A stretch of 28,058 bases of DNA. Source: Saprospiraceae bacterium (GTDB lineage: Bacteria > Bacteroidota > Bacteroidia > Chitinophagales > Saprospiraceae). Every line of letters begins with the position of its first letter. Positions within the stretch are counted from its first letter, which is position 1. A model generated the notes under the pieces. It saw only the letters and a program-made list of their open reading frames with translations, ran no database searches and was not told where the DNA came from. The stretch spans positions 1 to 28,058 of the forward strand of contig JADKCF010000028.1 in NCBI GenBank assembly GCA_016714765.1, written 5' to 3'. Positions 9,252-19,748 of the stretch are shown piece by piece. Both the position numbers and the translations under genes were made by a program.

Positions 9252-9329
9252 ATATTTCTATTTTACCCATCCCTGCCTCACCGTAGTTAGGCCAACCCTT
9301 CTCACGCAGAGCGTAACAAGCTCTAAAAA

Positions 9330-9516
9330 GGGAAGGAATTTCATGCAAGGTGGTTGAATAGATTTTATCCTGACGAAATTACTCTTCGTTTATTTTTAAT
9401 GATTCTTAGGAATTTCGAATATCTCTTAAAAATGCATACTTTAAATTTTTACCCATCCTAACCTTCCCTTACAAGGGAAGGAATTTCATGCAAGGTAGTT
9501 GAATAGATTTTATCCT
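9330..9516. repeat. Two 42-bp direct repeats with a hairpin
   Basis: Bases 9330-9371 and 9475-9516 differ at one position; both begin GGGAAGGAATTTCATGCAAG. The second copy overlaps a hairpin of nine pairs (CCTTCCCTT at 9462-9470 with AAGGGAAGG at 9473-9481). A looser relative occurs near 17880. The rest of 9252-9707 holds no gene that I can support; it includes the low-complexity TTCGTCG/TTCGTTT stretch near 9588-9615. Confidence 0.6.
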
Positions 9517-9707
9517 TTATTATTTTACCCATTCATGTCTCGCTAAAGGCAGGCTAACCTTCTCAAGTTCGATTGTTCAGATTATTCGTCGTTCGTTTCG
9601 TTCGTCGTTCGAACCTGACTACCGTAATGTAGTGAAGGTAGTTTGCTCAGCTGGCCCCCAACCCAACCTTATTCGGTTGGCAGGCCCAATGGGGAGTATC
9701 CGCCCTG

Positions 9708-9776
9708 TTCTTGATTCATCTTGTCTCTTGATTCTTGGTTCTTGGCTCTTCGTTCTTCGTTCGTCCTTCGATTCGT
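9708..9776. repeat. Heptanucleotide array downstream of manC
   Basis: A run of degenerate 7-base units of the form TTCTTGA, TTCTTGG, CTCTTCG, TTCTTCG and TTCGTCC, ending directly at the manC stop codon (9777-9779). On the mRNA strand it is A-rich (AAGAACC-type units). It is one of six heptamer arrays in this window that lie just 3' of a gene. Confidence 0.6.
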
Positions 9777-10826
9777 TCAACTTAAACCTTTTACCACCCC
9801 CTTGATCTCTTGCTCATCTGCTTTGGGGTAAATCAGCAGGGCATTGTCTTCATCAACAACAATGTAGTCTGCCAAACCTTTGATGACAACCGTTTTATCA
9901 TTATTGGACATGACGATCACATCCTTGCACTCCATGAGATGGATGTTTTTGCCTATATTGACACAATCATCTTTTTCAGATAAATATGCATGAAGACTAT
10001 TCCACGTTCCCAGGTCACTCCACCCTATGTCTGCAGGTATAGTATACACATTATCCGCCCGCTCCAGGATAGCATAGTCGATAGATATATTTTCTGTTTT
10101 GGGATATACTTTATCTATGTAAGCCTGCTCTTTTTCTGTGTTGATATAAGTCAAATCTTCTGTCAGAATGTCCAAAATCTTTGGCGCATTAGCCGCAAAG
10201 GACTTCAGAATGGAAGAGACGCTCCAGATAAACATACCGGCATTCCACAGGTATTCACCCGAATCCAGGTATTGTTGCGCCGTCTTTACATCAGGCTTTT
10301 CTCTAAATGATTCGACTTTATATACATTACTCTCATTGTTTTCTGTATTATAATGAATGTATCCATAGCCGGTATCCGGCCGGGTAGCTTGAATACCCAG
10401 GGTCACCAGGGCATCATGACCGGCAGCAAAATCAAATGCCTTCCTAAGAATATCTACATAGGCTACTTCTTTGAGTATGACATGGTCTGAAGGCAGCACT
10501 GCAAAAGTAGCGTGGGCATCCATCGATTGTATTCTCAACGCTGTATATGCCACACATGGCGCTGTATTGTTCATACTTGGTTCGCACAGTATGTTTTTTT
10601 CAGGCACCTCTGGCAGATGCTCCATCACCAATGTTTTGTAGCGTTTATTGGTCACAATCAATATATGATCCGCAGGAACGAGGTGAAGACATCGCTCAAA
10701 CGTCATCCTAATAAGTGACTTTCCGATGCCCAAAATATCCAAAAACTGTTTGGGTCTGTCTGATGTACTCGATGGCCAAAAACGACTGCCTATTCCTCCA
10801 GCCATGATGGCTATATATCTACTCAT
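9777..10826 (-). CDS. manC: Mannose-1-phosphate guanylyltransferase
   Basis: An intact 349-residue protein without the C-terminal isomerase domain of bifunctional forms, the usual length for monofunctional GDP-mannose pyrophosphorylases. The nucleotidyltransferase signature GGIGSRFWPSSTSDRPKQF is at residues 10-28. PSMNNTAPCVAYTAL, LPSDHVI and TLGIQATRPDTGYGYIHY follow, with FREKPD, LWNAGMFIWS and IDYAILERADNVYTIPADIG further on. It joins mannose-1-phosphate and GTP to GDP-mannose and pyrophosphate in the cytoplasm, the donor for mannose, and after further steps fucose or rhamnose, in surface glycans. A heptamer array abuts its stop, and the REP-like array begins about 55 bases upstream of its start. 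Confidence 0.95.
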   Translation of the reverse strand: MSRYIAIMAGGIGSRFWPSSTSDRPKQFLDILGIGKSLIRMTFERCLHLVPADHILIVTNKRYKTLVMEHLPEVPEKNILCEPSMNNTAPCVAYTALRIQSMDAHATFAVLPSDHVILKEVAYVDILRKAFDFAAGHDALVTLGIQATRPDTGYGYIHYNTENNESNVYKVESFREKPDVKTAQQYLDSGEYLWNAGMFIWSVSSILKSFAANAPKILDILTEDLTYINTEKEQAYIDKVYPKTENISIDYAILERADNVYTIPADIGWSDLGTWNSLHAYLSEKDDCVNIGKNIHLMECKDVIVMSNNDKTVVIKGLADYIVVDEDNALLIYPKADEQEIKGVVKGLS

Positions 10827-10880
10827 ATATGCTTTTTATTTTTTGTTATTATCTCAAATGGTCTTGACACGCCTATAATT

Positions 10881-11037
10881 GGTCTTGCAAATTCAATTTG
10901 CAAGCGCACCATTCATGTTGCAAACCCATTTGCAACGCCATTTTTTCCACTATTCTCTTCCGTCATTGACATTTTTAAATTGGTCTTGCAAATTCAATTT
11001 GCAAGCACACCATTCATGTTGCAAGCCCATTTGCAAC
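10881..11037. repeat. REP-like double-palindrome array, left part (2 units)
   Basis: Units begin GGTCTTGC at 10881 and 10982 (spacing 101). Each has a first palindrome, CTTGCAAATT then C then AATTTGCAAG, a 12-base link close to CGCACCATTCAT, and a second palindrome of the form GTTGCAAAC..ATTTGCAAC, followed by a T-rich stretch with CTCTTCCGTCATTGA. This lies directly 3' of the transposase gene; the same unit continues on its other side at 11561-12283. A degenerate GGTCTTG at 10859 may be an older unit. Confidence 0.8.
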
Positions 11038-11054
11038 TTTTTTTACATGACTAC

Positions 11055-11526
11055 CTAATCACTCATTTTGACAAAATTACCACTATATTCATCCCATTTT
11101 TGTACTAAACCTGCATTTACTGGATTCTCTAAAACGTAAGAAATCACATTGCTCAACATGACTTCATTTCTTATATAGATGTCATAACTTTCTTTTTCCC
11201 AAAACTGACCTTTTTTATTTAAAATCCTGTTGCTATATCTTGCGATAGGAGCTTTTATTCTTTTTAAAATGACATCTAGTGATGTAATATTTTCAGTAAC
11301 CTCGTTAATTAAATCATCTTCTGAAAGCTGAATCGAAGTATCTATGACAACATGGACATGATTTGACATGATAGAAAAACGCTTTGGATAGGTCAAATTC
11401 ATACTTGTCCCTTAAATCCTTAACCTTAATTACCGGCAAGCTACCAAAAAGACGAAAAGTTACAAAAAAAGTAGCTCCAACCGGTTGAATATGCGGCAAC
11501 CGTTGTCTATATTCAGTTTTGATCAT
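11055..11526 (-). pseudogene. REP-associated tyrosine transposase (Y1_Tnp/RAYT), shortened and frameshifted
   Basis: The N-terminal part from 11526 reads MIKTEYRQRLPHIQPVGATF and FFVTFRLFGSLP, typical of one branch of REP-associated transposases. The C-terminal part, in another frame, has FSIMSNHVHVVI (the His-x-His metal motif), then KKGQFWEKESYDIYIRNE with the catalytic-Tyr region, and YVLENPVNAGLVQKW. The pieces join at LSKAFSIMSNHV if one T is removed from the TTTTT near 11360. Even when joined it is about 157 residues, and the segment usually lying between the N-terminal strand and the MSNHVH motif is missing, so an internal deletion is likely. These HUH-type enzymes cut and move REP palindromes as single strands. 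It is flanked on both sides by the same palindromic array, a classic REP-RAYT layout. Confidence 0.85.
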
Positions 11527-11560
11527 TTTGGGTATTCTTACTTAAATTATCAAATCTATT

Positions 11561-12283
11561 GGTCTTGCAAACATTTGCAACGTTGAAACAATTTCATTTT
11601 CTATCTTATTGCATTGGTGCAAACATTTCTTCCGTTTGCAATTTGCAAGCGCACCATTCATGTTGCAAACCCATTTGCAACGCCATGTTTTCCACTATTC
11701 TCTTCCGTCATTGATAACTTTTTTTAAATTGGTCTTGCAAATTCAATTTGCAAGCACACCATTCATGTTGCAATTTAAGCCATTTTCCTTGTCATTGATA
11801 CTTTTTTAATTGGTCTTGCAAATTCAATTTGCAAACGCACCTATGTACCTCAATTTGCAACGCCATTTTTCCACTATACTCTTCTGCCATTGATAACTTT
11901 TTTTAATTGGTCTTGCAAAAACCATTTGCAAGCACACCATTCATGTTGCAAATCCAATTTGCAACGCCATTTTTTCCATTACACTCTTCTGCCATTGATA
12001 ACTTTTTTTAATTGGTCTTGCAAATTCAATTTGCAAGCACAACATTCATGTTGCAAATCCAATTTGCAACGCCATGTTTTCCACTATTCTCTTCCGTCAT
12101 TGATAACTTTTTTTAATTGGTCTTGCAAATTCAATTTGCAAACACACCATTCATGTTGCAAATCCAATTTGCAACGCCATTTTTCCCTTATACTCTTCTG
12201 TCATTGATAACTTTTTTAATTGGTCTTGCAAATTCAATTTGCAAGCGCACTGCTCATGTTGCAAATCCAATTTGCAACGCCAT
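11561..12283. repeat. REP-like double-palindrome array, right part (about 8 units)
   Basis: Unit starts (GGTCTTGC or a relic of it) are at about 11561, 11636, 11731, 11812, 11909, 12014, 12119 and 12222. The best-kept units are 103-105 bases; others are shortened (81-97). Each carries two palindromes built on TTGCAAAT/ATTTGCAA, separated by a 12-base link, and a T-rich tail with CCACTATTCTCTTCCGTCAT. Because 105 is a multiple of three, long false open frames run through the array on both strands. The last palindrome ends 22 bases from the selD stop. Confidence 0.88.
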
Positions 12284-12304
12284 GCATTGGCTGTTAGCGC
12301 GTTG

Positions 12305-13357
12305 CTATACCACTGTGATGAGATGAGATGTTTTCTCAGCAATTCTCCGATGGGTTCTGTAAATGCTTTTAGTCCAAAATCTTTCAAAACTTGTGCCACT
12401 TCATTTTACTGCAGACGGGTCAGCTGCAATTAACAATCCGCCACTCGTCTGGGGATCTGCCAAAATGCTCAAGGTGATATGCACATCCAATGTATCTGAC
12501 ACTAATATATGGTGGCCATAAGCTTTCAAATTCCTATTGGTTCCGCCAGGTACTGCTTTTAGCCCTATTAATTCTTTCAGCATAGGCGTAATTAATGGAA
12601 CTTTTTCCATATACACTCTACCACTTACTCCACTTCCTTCACACATTTCAGTAAGATGCCCGAGCAAACCAAAACCTGTCACATCTGTCATCGCATGTAC
12701 ACCCGAGATTTTACCCAGTGCTTCGCCCACCTTATTCAGTTGCATCATTTGATTAGCAGCTAGGGTCTTCATCTCCTCACTGATCAGTCCATTCTTTTCT
12801 GCTGTGGTCAAAATACCTACCCCAAGCGGTTTAGTCAGCAAAAGTACATCTCCAGATCGCGCCTGATTATTTTGTTTGATATGCCTGATATCTACCAGTC
12901 CATTTACAGCCAATCCAAAAATAGGTTCCGGAGCGTCTATACTATGTCCTCCCGCAAGCGAGATTCCTGCCTCTATACATATGCTGCGACTTCCCTCTAT
13001 CACTTTACGCGCCACTTCAGGGGCCAGCTTATTGATGGGCAAACACAGAATGACTATAGCTAAAATAGGCTTTCCGCCCATAGCATACACATCACTGATG
13101 GCATTGGCTGATGCTATTCTGCCGAAATTATATGGATCATCGACTATTGGCATAAAAAAATCCGTAGTGGATATCAGCGCCATACCATTTTCGAGATCGT
13201 AAACTGCCGCATCATCTTTGCTATGATTGCCGACAATCAGGTTTTTATTATCCGGCATAGCCAGATGACTGTGCAATATTTCCTCCAGGATATCAGGTGC
13301 TATTTTACATCCACATCCGGCCCCATGGGAATATTGAGTGAGTTTAATTTGATCCAT
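12305..13357 (-). CDS. selD: Selenide, water dikinase (selenophosphate synthetase)
   Basis: About 350 residues. N-terminus MDQIKLTQYSHGAGCGCK, with Cys rather than selenocysteine at the catalytic position and the ATP-site Lys following. Then DDAAVYDLENGMALISTTDF, ANAISDVYAMGGKP, GGHSIDAPEPIFGLAV, TDVTGFGLLGHL, LKAVPGGTNRN and ADPQTSGGLLIA. The main frame closes at 12401; a neighbouring frame carries VAQVLKDFGLKAFTEPIGEL, and a return to the first frame ends SHLITVV at the TAG 12305-12307, the expected length. So two compensating one-base shifts are present near the 3' end. SelD makes selenophosphate from selenide and ATP. It lies 135 bases downstream of mnmH on the same strand, so the product is most probably used for tRNA selenouridine. 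Confidence 0.95.
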
Positions 13358-13492
13358 TTTATGGTTTTAGGTATGTATCTTTTAGTGTAGTAGGCAGCCA
13401 ACATTTGATTTCATTATGAATTTTACCTACTTTGTATTTTACGCTATCGCAATTCAATAATATACATGGTAAACAAATAATCAACTAAACTT

Positions 13493-14544
13493 TTAAACAT
13501 TTGCACCATGCCGCACATGCGCCAACAACCTGTCAGCATTTTCCTTTGCATGGATTCCGGCAAGCTGTATTTTTACAACTTTGTTTTCCAGTACATTTTT
13601 TTTATCCAGGCTTTTGAGATAAAACTTATCATAGTATTTTAATAGAATACTGAAAGATTCTTTTATTTCTCCATCTATGAGATGATTGACAGCATTTCTG
13701 GTTTCGAGACCCCCAAGCCTTTTTTTGATACGGATGATAGCATTGACCAACTTCTCCTGACTAAGACTTCCATACTCCTGAATGATAAAATCAAGCCTTT
13801 CACTAAATGGTATGTCCAGAAAAAAAACAGGTGATTCGCTCATCTTTCGGAACAAATCACCTGGTATATTTACCGCCCCTATACGTTGACTTTCATCTTC
13901 GACCCAGAGAGCTTTTGCATTTTTGCTTTTTTTGAAAATTTCCAGAGCCATCAAGTTTTCGAACATTTCTTGTGAGGGCTGATCAGGCATACCTATATTG
14001 CCAAATGCTGAACCCTTGTGTGACGCCAGCCCTTCAAGATCTATTATTGTTTCTCCTCTTTCTTTCAGTTCATCCAACAAATGTGTTTTACCTGAACCGG
14101 TATATCCCCCTATTACTATAAATGGATATTCTTTTGTAAACTGTTCGTGCACCCATTGGCGATAAGCCTTGTACCCACCTTGCAGCAGGTACACGTCAAA
14201 CCCATATAATGACAGCAACCATGCTACTGCCCCGCTACGCATCCCACCACGCCAGCAATGTATCAGTATGGTTTTTTGCGATGGATCAGTTCCACTTTGG
14301 GTTATCATCTCTGCATCCTCTACCATTTTCCTCATCCTGGGACCGAAGTAGTCCAGTCCTTTTTTGATAGCCACCTCACGGCTTTCCTGTTTGTACAAGG
14401 TCCCCACAACCGCTCTTTCCTCGTCAGTAAACAAAGGAAATGATAACGCACCTGGTATATGGGCATGATTAAACTCACCTGGTGACCGGACGTCAGGATC
14501 GGAAAATCCATTCCCAATTTCAGGAACTCCTCTATTCCCATCAT
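13493..14544 (-). CDS. mnmH: tRNA 2-selenouridine synthase
   Basis: About 350 residues. The start at 14544 (MMGIEEFLKLGMDFPI) is in another frame from the body; one shift near 14495 joins it to DVRSPGEFNHAHIPGA. The N-terminal rhodanese domain has ILIHCWRGGMRSGAVAWLL with the catalytic Cys. The P-loop domain has IVIGGYTGSGKTHLLDEL (Walker A), then LEGLASHKGSAFGNIG and LWVEDESQRIG, both characteristic of the family. The enzyme geranylates 2-thiouridine at the wobble position and replaces it with 2-selenouridine using selenophosphate. selD follows on the same strand. No SelA, SelB or tRNA-Sec gene is seen in the window. Confidence 0.95.
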
Positions 14545-14618
14545 TTTGCACCCATCATAGATGATTCATCGTTCCCGTTACTTTTGGCTTTTCCTTCCGA
14601 TCATTCTACAAATGCCCT

Positions 14619-17600
14619 CTAAGGTTTTACTACCTTCTCATTGGTGATAAGTGCAGGTACGGCCTTTTTAAAAGTTCGTTGTACTGGGATATATCATTGC
14701 CCAAAGTTCTTTGGATATAAGACTGATAGTCACCCCACTGACGGTCAATATCTGTTAACCTTTCTTTTGCCGATTGTGTCATCCGCGGGTCATGCTGATC
14801 CACAAATCCTTTCAGCTCAAAGTACTGGGCATTCAGCATGCTGGGAAAGTTGATCACATCCTGAAAATTGCTTTGTTTGGTTTGTACCAGCTTGCTTTCC
14901 CACTGGTCTATCTTCTCGATCAGGTTTTTTCCTGTTGTGACCAGTTCCATGTACTGCGGCAGGTCTCTGAACAGTTCGTTGTACTGGACGACCTGCTTTT
15001 TGACCTTCCTGATGTCATTGACAGACTGGTGGATGTCCCCGATCCTTGATTCTACATTGCGGATAAAAGACTGTTGCTCATTCCAATCCTGTGGTTTTAC
15101 TTGCTTCAAATTGGGGTCTTGCAGCACTTCAAATGATGCTTCTGAAGTTTGCCCTTTATACGTGATTTTACTCTTATAAGTACCAGGGGCTAATCTGTAA
15201 CCCGTGTAGTCACCGTAAACAAATGCATTAGGTATATCTGGAAGTGTCTCACTCTTAAAGTCCCATGCAAATCTATTGATACCTTTTTCTGCTGGTATGA
15301 CAACTGGCGCAGGCGGTCCTCCAGGGAAAGGTTTGAAATCCTTATTTTTAATATTGGTGTATGTTCTGACGACTTGACCATTGGCGTCCAATATTTGAAG
15401 CTTTACATCTACGGTATCAGCATTCTCCGGAAGGAAATAATCCAACAAAACACCTGCGGATGGGTTCTGACCCGTACCAGGCAGCACGCTCATCCAAGAA
15501 GGGTGTATGCTTCATATTTAAACGTTGGTTTTGATGCATAAATCTTTACCTCTCAGGTTTAATTGTTGTTTGCTGAATAGCGCTTATATCATCCAATATC
15601 CAAAATGATCTTCCAGCCGTAGAAACGACTAAATCATTATCCGCAAAGGCGATATCTGTAATCGGCACTACAGGCAAATTGAGCTGGAAAAGGTTCCATT
15701 GATTACCTCCATCATAAGAAATGTAGAAGCCTCTTTCTGCACCACCATAAAGCAAATTTTTAACCTTTTTATCTTCTCGGATGACCCTAATGAAATCATC
15801 CGACCTTATGCCCTGATTGATCTTTGACCAGGTTTTTCCATAATCAGTGGTCTTAAAACACATATTGGAAAAGTCATTAAATTTATATCGGGTAGCTGCA
15901 ATATAAGCCGTACCAGCTGCATGCGGAGATACATCAATACTATTGATCAAACACTCTTCTAATCCCTGAGGAGCGATGGCTTGCCAGCTATTGCCGCCGT
16001 CGCGAGTGACATGAACCAATCCACAATCGCTACCAGCATACATGACTCCTTTTTCCAGTGTAGATTCTATAAGATAACTTATGGTATTGTAGTTTTCTCC
16101 GCCAGCTCCTTCATTAGTGATAGGCGCACCACCCAAATCTTGTTTAAGTGTGTCATTTCTGGTAAGATCTGTACTGATTTTACTCCACGTCAACCCACCA
16201 TCCATAGTTTTGAAAACCACTTGAGCAGCATGGTAAATTACTTTTGGGTCATGAAGGCGAAGCAATCAACTGACGCATTCCAATTATAGCGATACTTCAT
16301 ATTTTTGGGCTGTAAAGCTAAAATATTCGCTGGGTACTGTGTGATTTCTTTAGAGTGCCCATCTACAGTATTCAAAACACTAATACCACCTTGATAACAA
16401 CCACCATACAGTAAAATAGGATTTTTAGGATCGAAGGCAACGAAGGCACTTTCACATCCTGGACCTACACTCCAATCTTTGTCAGTAAGACCGATGCCAT
16501 TGTTCCTGCTAGAGATTATAACAGACGTATTGTCTTGTTGCCCGCCATAAACCTTGTATGGAAACTGCTGGTCTACATTCACTCTATAAAACTGAGCTGT
16601 TGGTTGATTATTGAGACTTGACCAAGTTTTCCCACCATTGTAGGTGATTTCTCCACCGCCATCATCTCCCAAAATCATATTTTGATTATTTTCAGGATTA
16701 AGCCACAAGTCGTGGGTATCACCATGCCCCACCCTAACTGTAAATGTCTTACCTCCATCTGGATTTGTCATAGGAGCATTCAAAACATAAACTACATCAG
16801 CTTGAACAGGATCAGCAAATACTTCCATATAATACCATGATCTTGCCGTGATGAGTTGATTATTAGTCTGTAGCGTCCAGTTTTCCACCATTATCAGATC
16901 GATAAAGCCCTGCAACAGATTTTCTGCTTCTATGATGGCATATACTCTTTCAGGATTAGCTCTGGAAACGGAGACACCAATTTTACCCATAAGCTTAGGA
17001 AGGCCATCATTGATTTTTTTCCAGGTTTCACCACCATCTTCTGATTTCCATATGCCGCAACCATTGCCTCCACTTCGTACTTGCCACGGTAGTCGGCGAT
17101 GTTCCCCATAGCAGCATACAAAATGAATGGGTTTGTACATCGATGCTTAAAGAAGACGCCCCAGTGTTTTGATCGACAAATAATGTTTTTTGTCAAGTTT
17201 TTCCACCATCAATACTTTTATAAATTCCGCGGTCTTCGCTTACTCCATGAGCAGGTCCTTGAGCCGCCGTACACAATATCTGGATTAGTAGGATGGATAA
17301 CTACATCAGAGATATGGCGTGTTTTCCAGACCTACATTTTTCCAGGTTTTACCACCATCCGTTGATTTATATACACCATCTCCATAAGTAGTCATGACAC
17401 CTCTTATGGCATGTTCCCCATACCTACATACATGATGTTAGTATTGGTTTCGCTTACCGCAATATCACCTACGAACTTGTTTTAAATTGTCCATCTGATA
17501 TATTCACCCAACTAAGGCCCGCATCTTCCGTTTTCCATAATCAACCCCGTATATCCGGTAAAGTAAACCATAGGATTGCCTTTGACTCCACTCACAGCAT

Positions 17601-17788
17601 TCGATCTACCACCTCTAAATGGACCTATATTTCGCCCTTCAGTCCTTTGTACAATTCCGCATCTACAGAAGTTCCTGTAGAAGCAATTGAAGACAGAAGT
17701 AGCATTGCTTTTGGATGACTTACTTTTTGTGCGCTAATGCTTAGAGAAGTGATCAGTAAGATCATGGATAAATGATAAATCTAAACAT
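14619..17788 (-). CDS. Exported BNR-repeat (VPS10/sortilin-like) protein, many frameshifts
   Basis: Pieces across about 3.17 kb form one protein of about 1,050 residues. The N-terminus at 17788 has a signal peptide (MILLITSLSISAQ in the second frame; the first ATG is one frame off). Repeated Asp-box units follow: GVYKSTDGGKTWKNVG, SIDGGKTWQKTLF, TYNGGKTWSSL, VFKTMDGGLTWSKI, VTRDGGNSWQAI, TTDYGKTWSKI and SYDGGNQWNLF, each a beta-propeller blade. Other landmarks are VYGGQQDNTSV and VSTAGRSFWILDDI. The C-terminal part adds a beta-sandwich (GINRFAWDFKSE, VYGDYTGYRLAPGTYK) and a helical tail ending VPALITNEKVVKP at the TAG 14619-14621. Close relatives are annotated as glycosyl hydrolases, but activity is rarely shown. 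At least six frame changes are needed. Confidence 0.85.
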
Positions 17789-18183
17789 TTTACTTGGGTT
17801 TTGTTGGTTTTTATAAAAGGTTTGAATCTTATGGTGGAGTGTTAGTTTTTGTTGGTTTCTACCCATCCCAACCCATCATATAAGGAAGGACTTCATGAGC
17901 GGTGATGGACCTGAGTTTAGTTTAACGAAAGTTTTATGTGTTCACCTTTAGCAATTCGTCTCTCTATCAAGATTACCGTAGTTTTATGTAAGCTGTCCGT
18001 TCTTCATTCAAATTGCTCGTCGCTCGGTAGTTCAAATCATTCGGTTATGATGGATACATGTTTTCAATTATCACTAATTGTTTAGTTAGTTGTAAAAGTA
18101 AAGGCTCTATCCTGATGGAGCGATAGTCACGTACATTGAAAATAACACCGTTTTGAACTGCATTTTTAGAGGGGAGGTGATTC
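17789..18183. other. Gene-free stretch upstream of the BNR protein
   Basis: About 395 bases without a gene that I can support. Near 17865-17910 it has a relative of the 42-bp repeat at 9330 (GGAAGGACTTCATG). A short minus-strand open frame starting at 18257 runs through it and into the 113-bp repeat, but resembles no family I know and probably arises from repeat sequence. Confidence 0.4.
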
Positions 18184-18296
18184 AGCGCAGTGGTCACGAA
18201 GCCGAAATCACTTTTCGATCTCAAGTGGCTTCTGTTCTCAAGTGGCTTCGACTCCATCGCCTGTGGCGAATGCGCTCAGCCACCAACCTTCATTCC
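18184..18296. repeat. 113-bp direct repeat, copy 1 (3' side of AAA ATPase 3)
   Basis: Begins AGCGCAGTGGTCACGAAGCC and ends CCACCAACCTTCATTCC. It differs from copy 2 (19749-19861) at four positions. Inside is a small tandem duplication of TCAAGTGGCTTC. Each copy is followed directly by a CCAAAGA-type heptamer array, so the whole composite is duplicated around the ATPase gene. Confidence 0.9.
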
Positions 18297-18402
18297 AAAA
18301 CCCAAAGACCAAAGACTAAAGACTAAAAACCAAAGACCAATAACCAATGACTAAAGCTAAAGACCAATAAAGGAGCCAAAACCCAAAGACTAAAGACTAA
18401 AA
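18297..18402. repeat. Heptanucleotide array downstream of AAA ATPase 3
   Basis: Degenerate 7-base units such as CCAAAGA, CTAAAGA, CTAAAAA, CCAATAA and CCAATGA, with occasional phase slips. It lies 34 bases 3' of the ATPase stop. Same family as the array at 19862-19992. Confidence 0.75.
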
Positions 18403-18435
18403 TAATATCCCACAATCGCTAATAAAACAGTCAAA

Positions 18436-19651
18436 TCACCAAGATGGCTGCAACAAAAAATCGGATATGTGTACATGTTGTATACCATCAAAGGAGCGTT
18501 GCCATACATCATCCATAGTCACCACATACTTAGGATAATTGTCCTTTTATACTTTTAAGAGGTGAAAATTCCTTTCTGTAGTATCGTCTCGGCCAGCTTG
18601 AACACTACTTGAATATACAATTTCTCATTCATTTTTTCTGCTACAAAATCAATTTCTTTAGTACCTAATTTTCTATATATACTTTGTATCCCCTTCTTAC
18701 CAATTCGAGAAATACTACCAGCTTCAAGAACTCCCGAGACCAGTCATCTTTATAGCCCATCAATGTATATATAAAAAAGCGATATCTCCCGGAAAGTATT
18801 TCTCCTGTGTTTTTAAAATTTCTTTACCTTTTAAATCATACCGCGATACTTTGTATATGATATAGGCGCTTTCCAATGCGTGAAGATAATTATAAACCGT
18901 ATTGATATCTACTTTGCGAAACTGGCTTTTAAAATATTTTACTATACTAAGGGCTGAAAATGTTTGACCGATGTTTTCCAGAACAAATTTTATCACTCTC
19001 TCCAGCAGCTCTATATCCCGGATGTTAAACCTTTGTATGGTATCTCTGAGTATAGTAGATGAGTAAATATCTTGTACAATCTTGTAAGCTCCTTCGTACG
19101 TATAGTCGGCAGTATGAAGTACCGGAAATCCACCCAATCTCTTATATCTGTCAAAATGTTGAGTAACGAGAGAAAATCTTTGCGCCTGCTTTCATAAAAT
19201 GAAACGGACTCTTGAAAAGACAATGGCAAAATATGGAACTCAACATACCTGCCTGCTAAATAGGTGGACAGCTCAGAAGACATTAATCCGGAGTTAGACC
19301 CCGTGAGATAGATATCTATTTTAAAATCCACTGTAAAAGCATTAATGGCTTTTTTCCCAGCCTTTACTTCCTGCACTTCATCCAAAAAAGATAGGTTGAC
19401 TTTGTGGGATGTATCCTTGTTACTACCAGATCATATAAATCTTTGGCCGTAACCACATCCGAGTATTGCATACTCTCAAAATTAATACTCACAATCTGGT
19501 CAGGAGATTTTCCGGAAGAAAGTAAATTTTCTTTCAGCAACTCTAATATGGAAGATTTACCGCTGCGTCGAAGACCATTCAATACTTTTATTAAAGGTCT
19601 GTCTACAAAAGGCAGAATATTTTCAATAATATTATTTCTTTTTATTAGCAT
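18436..19651 (-). CDS. AAA ATPase (AAA_14) with DUF4143 domain, frameshifted
   Basis: Pieces form one protein of about 405 residues. The N-terminus at 19651 is MLIKRNNIIENILPFVDRPL, with Walker A VLNGLRRSGKSS. After a shift near 19390 come LDEVQEVKAGKKAIN (Walker B end), DIYLTGSNSGLMSSELST (sensor region) and AGRYVEFHILPLSFQE. After a second shift come GGFPVLHTADY, YSSTILRDTIQRFNI, a winged-helix stretch and YHFPGDIAFLY-like residues. The last parts read TKEIDFVAEKMNEKLYIQV, the DUF4143 nuclease-like site, and end VWQRSFDGIQHVHISDFLL close to the TGA 18436-18438. It differs clearly in sequence from the ATPase at 7852 and is boxed in by 113-bp direct repeats. Function unknown. Confidence 0.85.
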
Positions 19652-19669
19652 TTTTATGGATTACAACCA

Positions 19670-19718
19670 CAAAAATAATATTTATTATTTAGTTATTTAT
19701 GGTTATAACTGTAAATAA
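19670..19718 (-). promoter_or_regulatory. -7 box and upstream palindrome of AAA ATPase 3
   Basis: The minus strand has TATTTTTG at 19677-19670, matching TAnnTTTG, 19 bases from the ATG. No TTG is present at -33. Starting 16 bases upstream of the box is an interrupted palindrome, TTATTTA at 19693-19699 with TAAATAA at 19712-19718, surrounding GGTTATAAC. A weak second copy of the ATGGTTATAAC-like part occurs at 19656. This follows the layout of the two other ATPases, but with a palindrome in place of a long iteron array. Confidence 0.4.
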
Positions 19719-19748
19719 ACTTTAATATTTTTAAAATAAGGAAAATTA

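Noticed and set aside
11609..12433. Long open frames on both strands through the palindromic array
   Set aside because: The unit is close to 105 bases, a multiple of three, so any stop-free unit gives a long periodic frame. The translations are repeats of one low-complexity unit with no family resemblance.
12872..13202. Plus-strand frames opposite selD
   Set aside because: They are antisense to a well-conserved selD reading frame and resemble no protein family.
18045..18257. 70-codon minus-strand frame reading MESKPLENRSHLRSKSDF
   Set aside because: Its start lies inside the 113-bp direct repeat and no conserved domain is seen; probably repeat-derived.
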